Assembly (NCBI GenBank): GCA_022712835.1
Contig: JAFLJU010000385.1
Coordinates: forward strand, 1-6,909
Source of the DNA: Desulfobacteraceae bacterium
GTDB lineage: Bacteria > Desulfobacterota > Desulfobacteria > Desulfobacterales > Desulfobacteraceae
Length of the DNA: 6,909 nucleotides
Direction of reading: 5' to 3'
Of the stretch, positions 5,052 to 6,909 are shown one piece after another; the stretch's first letter is position 1; each line of letters starts with the position of its first letter. Made by a program: the position numbers and the translations under genes. Under the pieces are notes generated by a model, which ran no database searches, was not told the origin of the DNA, and saw only the letters and a list, made by a program, of their open reading frames with translations.

Positions 5052-5597
5052 ATGGTAAAAAAGGAAGAAAGTACCCCCATCGGGAAACGAATCAGGCGGG
5101 CCAGGCTGGACAAAAATATGAGCCTGGACACCATGGCAAATGAAACAGGATTGTCCAAGGAGTTTATCAAAAAGATTGAATCTGGTGAAAAAAGGCCGTC
5201 TGTGGGAACCTTGCTTCAGATGTCAAGAACCCTTCAGCTGGATTCAGGGTTTTTACTCAAGGAACAGGAAGGCTCTCTGGAAGAGCGGTCCCAGGCATAT
5301 TCCAAAAGAACGGATAATTATGCCTATACCTCCCTGACACCCGGGGCGGAAAATAAGCATTTAAAGGCATTTCGCATTGTGGTGGATGCAGGCGCTAGCC
5401 ATGATGGCGTCGGCTTCCACCACGAGGGCGAAGAGTTTGTATATGTGCTGAAAGGAAAGGTGGAAGTTCAGGTGGGGGACCATGTCAACCACCTTGCAAC
5501 AGGAGATTCTCTCCATTTTAATTCAGGGATAAAGCATGACTTGCGCAATACCGGCGATATAGATGCGGAATTGATTGTGGTTGTTTATGCCCCCTAA
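5052..5597 (+). CDS. XRE-family transcriptional regulator with C-terminal cupin sensor domain
   Basis: A cytosolic DNA-binding regulator of 181 residues, the usual size for HTH_3-cupin_2 proteins such as the PuuR-like group. Residues about 10-66 are the XRE helix-turn-helix: IGKRIRRARLDKNMSLDTMA, then ETGLSKEFIKKIESGEKRPS (31-50), with the recognition helix around SKEFIKKIE. Residues about 104-181 are a cupin barrel: GFHHEGEEFVYVLKG (121-135) and GDSLHFNSGIKH (151-162), ending in N166 of the second cupin motif. The first motif has Phe (F122) where many relatives have the first His of HxH; H123, H124, E128 and H162 remain, so metal binding is plausible but not certain. The cupin presumably senses a small metabolite. 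The gene is 20 bases upstream of the acyl-CoA dehydrogenase, probably in one transcript, and 111 bases after the aminotransferase. The palindrome before its start suggests autoregulation. No clear promoter of its own is visible at 4941-5051. Confidence 0.9.
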   Translation: MVKKEESTPIGKRIRRARLDKNMSLDTMANETGLSKEFIKKIESGEKRPSVGTLLQMSRTLQLDSGFLLKEQEGSLEERSQAYSKRTDNYAYTSLTPGAENKHLKAFRIVVDAGASHDGVGFHHEGEEFVYVLKGKVEVQVGDHVNHLATGDSLHFNSGIKHDLRNTGDIDAELIVVVYAP

Positions 5598-5617
5598 TAT
5601 TTAAAAAGGAGTGATCC

Positions 5618-6772
5618 ATGTTATTTAAGCTTACTGATGAACAATTAATGATTCAAAATATGGTCCGGGAATTCTCCCGGAAGGTAATTGCCAATACTGC
5701 TTCCGAACGAGATAAGACTAAGGAATTCCCGGCTGATAATTTTCGACAGATGGGGGAATTGGGATTGATGGGAATGATGATTCCTGAAATCTATGGCGGG
5801 GAGGAGGCAGATGCCGTTTCCTATGTGCTGGCCCTGTCCGAAATCGCCTATTCCTGTGCCTCAACCAGCGTTGTCATGTCGGTGCAAAACTCCATCGTCT
5901 GCGAGAGTTTTTTTAAATTCGGGACGGAAGAGCAAAAACAGGAATTTCTCGTTCCCCTGGCTTCGGGGGAGATCATCGGTGCCTTTGCCCTGACCGAACC
6001 CGATGCCGGTTCCGATCCGGTCAGCCAGACCACCACCGCTGTAAAAGAAGGGGATTCCTATGTGATCAACGGCACCAAACGGTTTATCACCTCGGGTCAA
6101 AACGGCAGCGTGGTGTTGGTAACCGCTAAAACCGACGAGAGCGTCGGCCATCGCGGCATTTCCTGTTTTATCGTTCCCAAGGGAACTCCGGGACTTGTGG
6201 TGGGCCACCTGGAAGATAAAATGGGGTTGCGGGCCTCGGACACCACCGATCTGATATTTGAAAACTGCCGGGTGCCAGCTGCCAATATTTTAGGAAAGGA
6301 AGGGGATGGATTTAAGATTGCCATGTCCGGCCTTGACAGCGGGAGGATTGGTATTGCTGCCCAGTCTCTGGGAGTTGCCCAGGCCGCCTTTGATGCCGCC
6401 GTTAAATATGCCCAAAAACGAAAACAATTTGGTTCGGCCATATCAAAACACCAGGCCATTCGGTTCCAGATCGCAGACATGGCCGTTCAGATAGAGGCTG
6501 CCAGGCAGTTGGTCTTTTCCGCGGCCTCCATGAAGGACAGGAAGGAATCCTATACAAAGGAAGCGTCCATTGCTAAATTGTTTGCCTCGGAAATGGTGAA
6601 CAAAGTCACGGCAAGGGCTATCCAGATCCATGGAGGGTACGGGTTTACCAAGGATTATAATGTGGAGCGGTATTATCGGGATGCCCGGGTGTTTACCATC
6701 TATGAGGGTACCAGCGAAATCCAGCGGATGGTGATTTCAAACCATATTCTCAGGGACAAGCGGAAACCTTAG
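5618..6772 (+). CDS. Acyl-CoA dehydrogenase, short-chain/branched-chain type
   Basis: A FAD flavoenzyme that oxidises an acyl-CoA to the 2,3-enoyl-CoA and passes electrons to an electron-transfer flavoprotein. Its 384 residues are typical and the protein looks intact. N-terminal helical domain: about 1-120. Middle beta domain: signature GAFALTEPDAGSD (121-133) and FITSG (156-160). C-terminal helical domain: KRKQFGSAISKHQAIRFQIA (267-286), QIHGGYGFTKDYNVERYYRD (336-355) and IYEGTSEIQR (361-370), where E363 matches the catalytic Glu of the SCAD/MCAD group (not the isovaleryl-CoA type, where it sits elsewhere). The start is supported by AAGGAG (5606-5611), 6 bases before the ATG. The aminotransferase and regulator upstream suggest branched-chain or short-chain acyl-CoA substrates (isobutyryl-, 2-methylbutyryl- or butyryl-CoA), but exact specificity cannot be read from the sequence. 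It ends in TAG, and a long inverted repeat follows within 6 bases. Confidence 0.95.
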   Translation: MLFKLTDEQLMIQNMVREFSRKVIANTASERDKTKEFPADNFRQMGELGLMGMMIPEIYGGEEADAVSYVLALSEIAYSCASTSVVMSVQNSIVCESFFKFGTEEQKQEFLVPLASGEIIGAFALTEPDAGSDPVSQTTTAVKEGDSYVINGTKRFITSGQNGSVVLVTAKTDESVGHRGISCFIVPKGTPGLVVGHLEDKMGLRASDTTDLIFENCRVPAANILGKEGDGFKIAMSGLDSGRIGIAAQSLGVAQAAFDAAVKYAQKRKQFGSAISKHQAIRFQIADMAVQIEAARQLVFSAASMKDRKESYTKEASIAKLFASEMVNKVTARAIQIHGGYGFTKDYNVERYYRDARVFTIYEGTSEIQRMVISNHILRDKRKP

Positions 6773-6777
6773 GACCG

Positions 6778-6909
6778 CTGAAATAAGTTGGACATAAATA
6801 GCCCAGACTTTTGGTTCATCTACCAGGCGCATTAAAGGTTTAATAGCAGGCCTATTGGGCCTTTGATGAAACGCAGTAGATGGCCCAAAAGGCAAGCTAT
6901 TTCGTTCAA
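6778..6909. repeat. Long imperfect inverted-repeat element, cut by the window end
   Basis: The left arm contains AAATAGC (6796-6802), CTTTTGG (6808-6814) and CATCTAC (6817-6823). Each has its exact inverse on the right: GTAGATG (6876-6882), CCAAAAG (6885-6891) and GCTATTT (6896-6902). Inside, CATTAAAGG (6830-6838) pairs with CCTTTGATG (6860-6868), and GCG (6827-6829) with CGC (6872-6874). The tip contains AGGCC-TATTG-GGCCT (6848-6862). The outermost left bases CTGAAATAAGTTGGAC (6778-6793) match the partial right end GTTCAA, so the element should continue about 10 bases past the window, for about 140 bp in all. No protein is encoded. It may be a MITE/REP-like repeat, or a large structured transcript end for the dehydrogenase gene. 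Confidence 0.75.

Noticed and set aside
6787..6909. An integron attC site, because GTTGGAC at the left and GTTCAA at the right resemble core sites.
   Set aside because: attC reads RYYYAAC on the left and GTTRRRY on the right; here the order is inside out, and there is no integrase or gene cassette in view.
1..6909. CRISPR arrays, tRNA or rRNA genes, or transposase genes.
   Set aside because: No regularly spaced direct repeats, no cloverleaf or rRNA-like stretch, and no transposase motif were seen on either strand.

Overview
The window looks like a chromosomal segment of an anaerobic or facultative Gram-negative bacterium. My best guess is a sulfate-reducing Desulfobacterota of the Desulfobacteraceae type. 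That guess rests on the overall flavour of the acyl-CoA dehydrogenase, aminotransferase and antiporter proteins and on the repeat-rich, moderate-GC intergenic DNA. There is no rRNA or other decisive taxonomic marker, so it is only an inference.

Layout. (1) Bases 2-223 are the 3' end of an unidentified plus-strand gene, followed by a GC-rich perfect hairpin. (2) Bases about 401-1869 are a small accessory cassette: a lysine-rich mini-ORF, a broken rhuM gene (in-frame amber codon plus an internal frameshifting deletion) and an intact radC-family gene. The three are chained by 4-base ATGA stop/start overlaps, so they look like a former operon that has partly decayed. (3) Bases 1966-3549 on the minus strand encode a Kef-type CPA2 cation:proton antiporter with a C-terminal RCK (TrkA-N) domain, convergent with radC. 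(4) A 326-base AT-rich divergent intergenic region (3550-3875) holds promoter candidates and several short repeats. (5) Bases 3876-6772 on the plus strand hold a metabolic block: branched-chain amino acid aminotransferase, an XRE-cupin transcriptional regulator and an acyl-CoA dehydrogenase. (6) From 6778 to the window end there is a long imperfect inverted repeat, the start of an element of about 140 bp that runs off the edge.

How the genes may work together. The aminotransferase interconverts Leu/Ile/Val and their 2-oxo acids. The acyl-CoA dehydrogenase could act on the acyl-CoAs formed after oxidative decarboxylation of those 2-oxo acids. The regulator lies between them, 20 bases upstream of the dehydrogenase. 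A perfect 7+6+7 palindrome lies just before the regulator's ribosome-binding site, and its left half, GTTTGAAA-GATC, recurs as GTTTGAAACGATC in the aminotransferase promoter region. This suggests that the regulator controls both itself and the aminotransferase. The antiporter is probably an unrelated housekeeping gene.

I did not find a clearly novel enzymatic system. The observations most worth following up are the terminal inverted-repeat element, the shared regulatory motif and the decayed rhuM-radC cassette.
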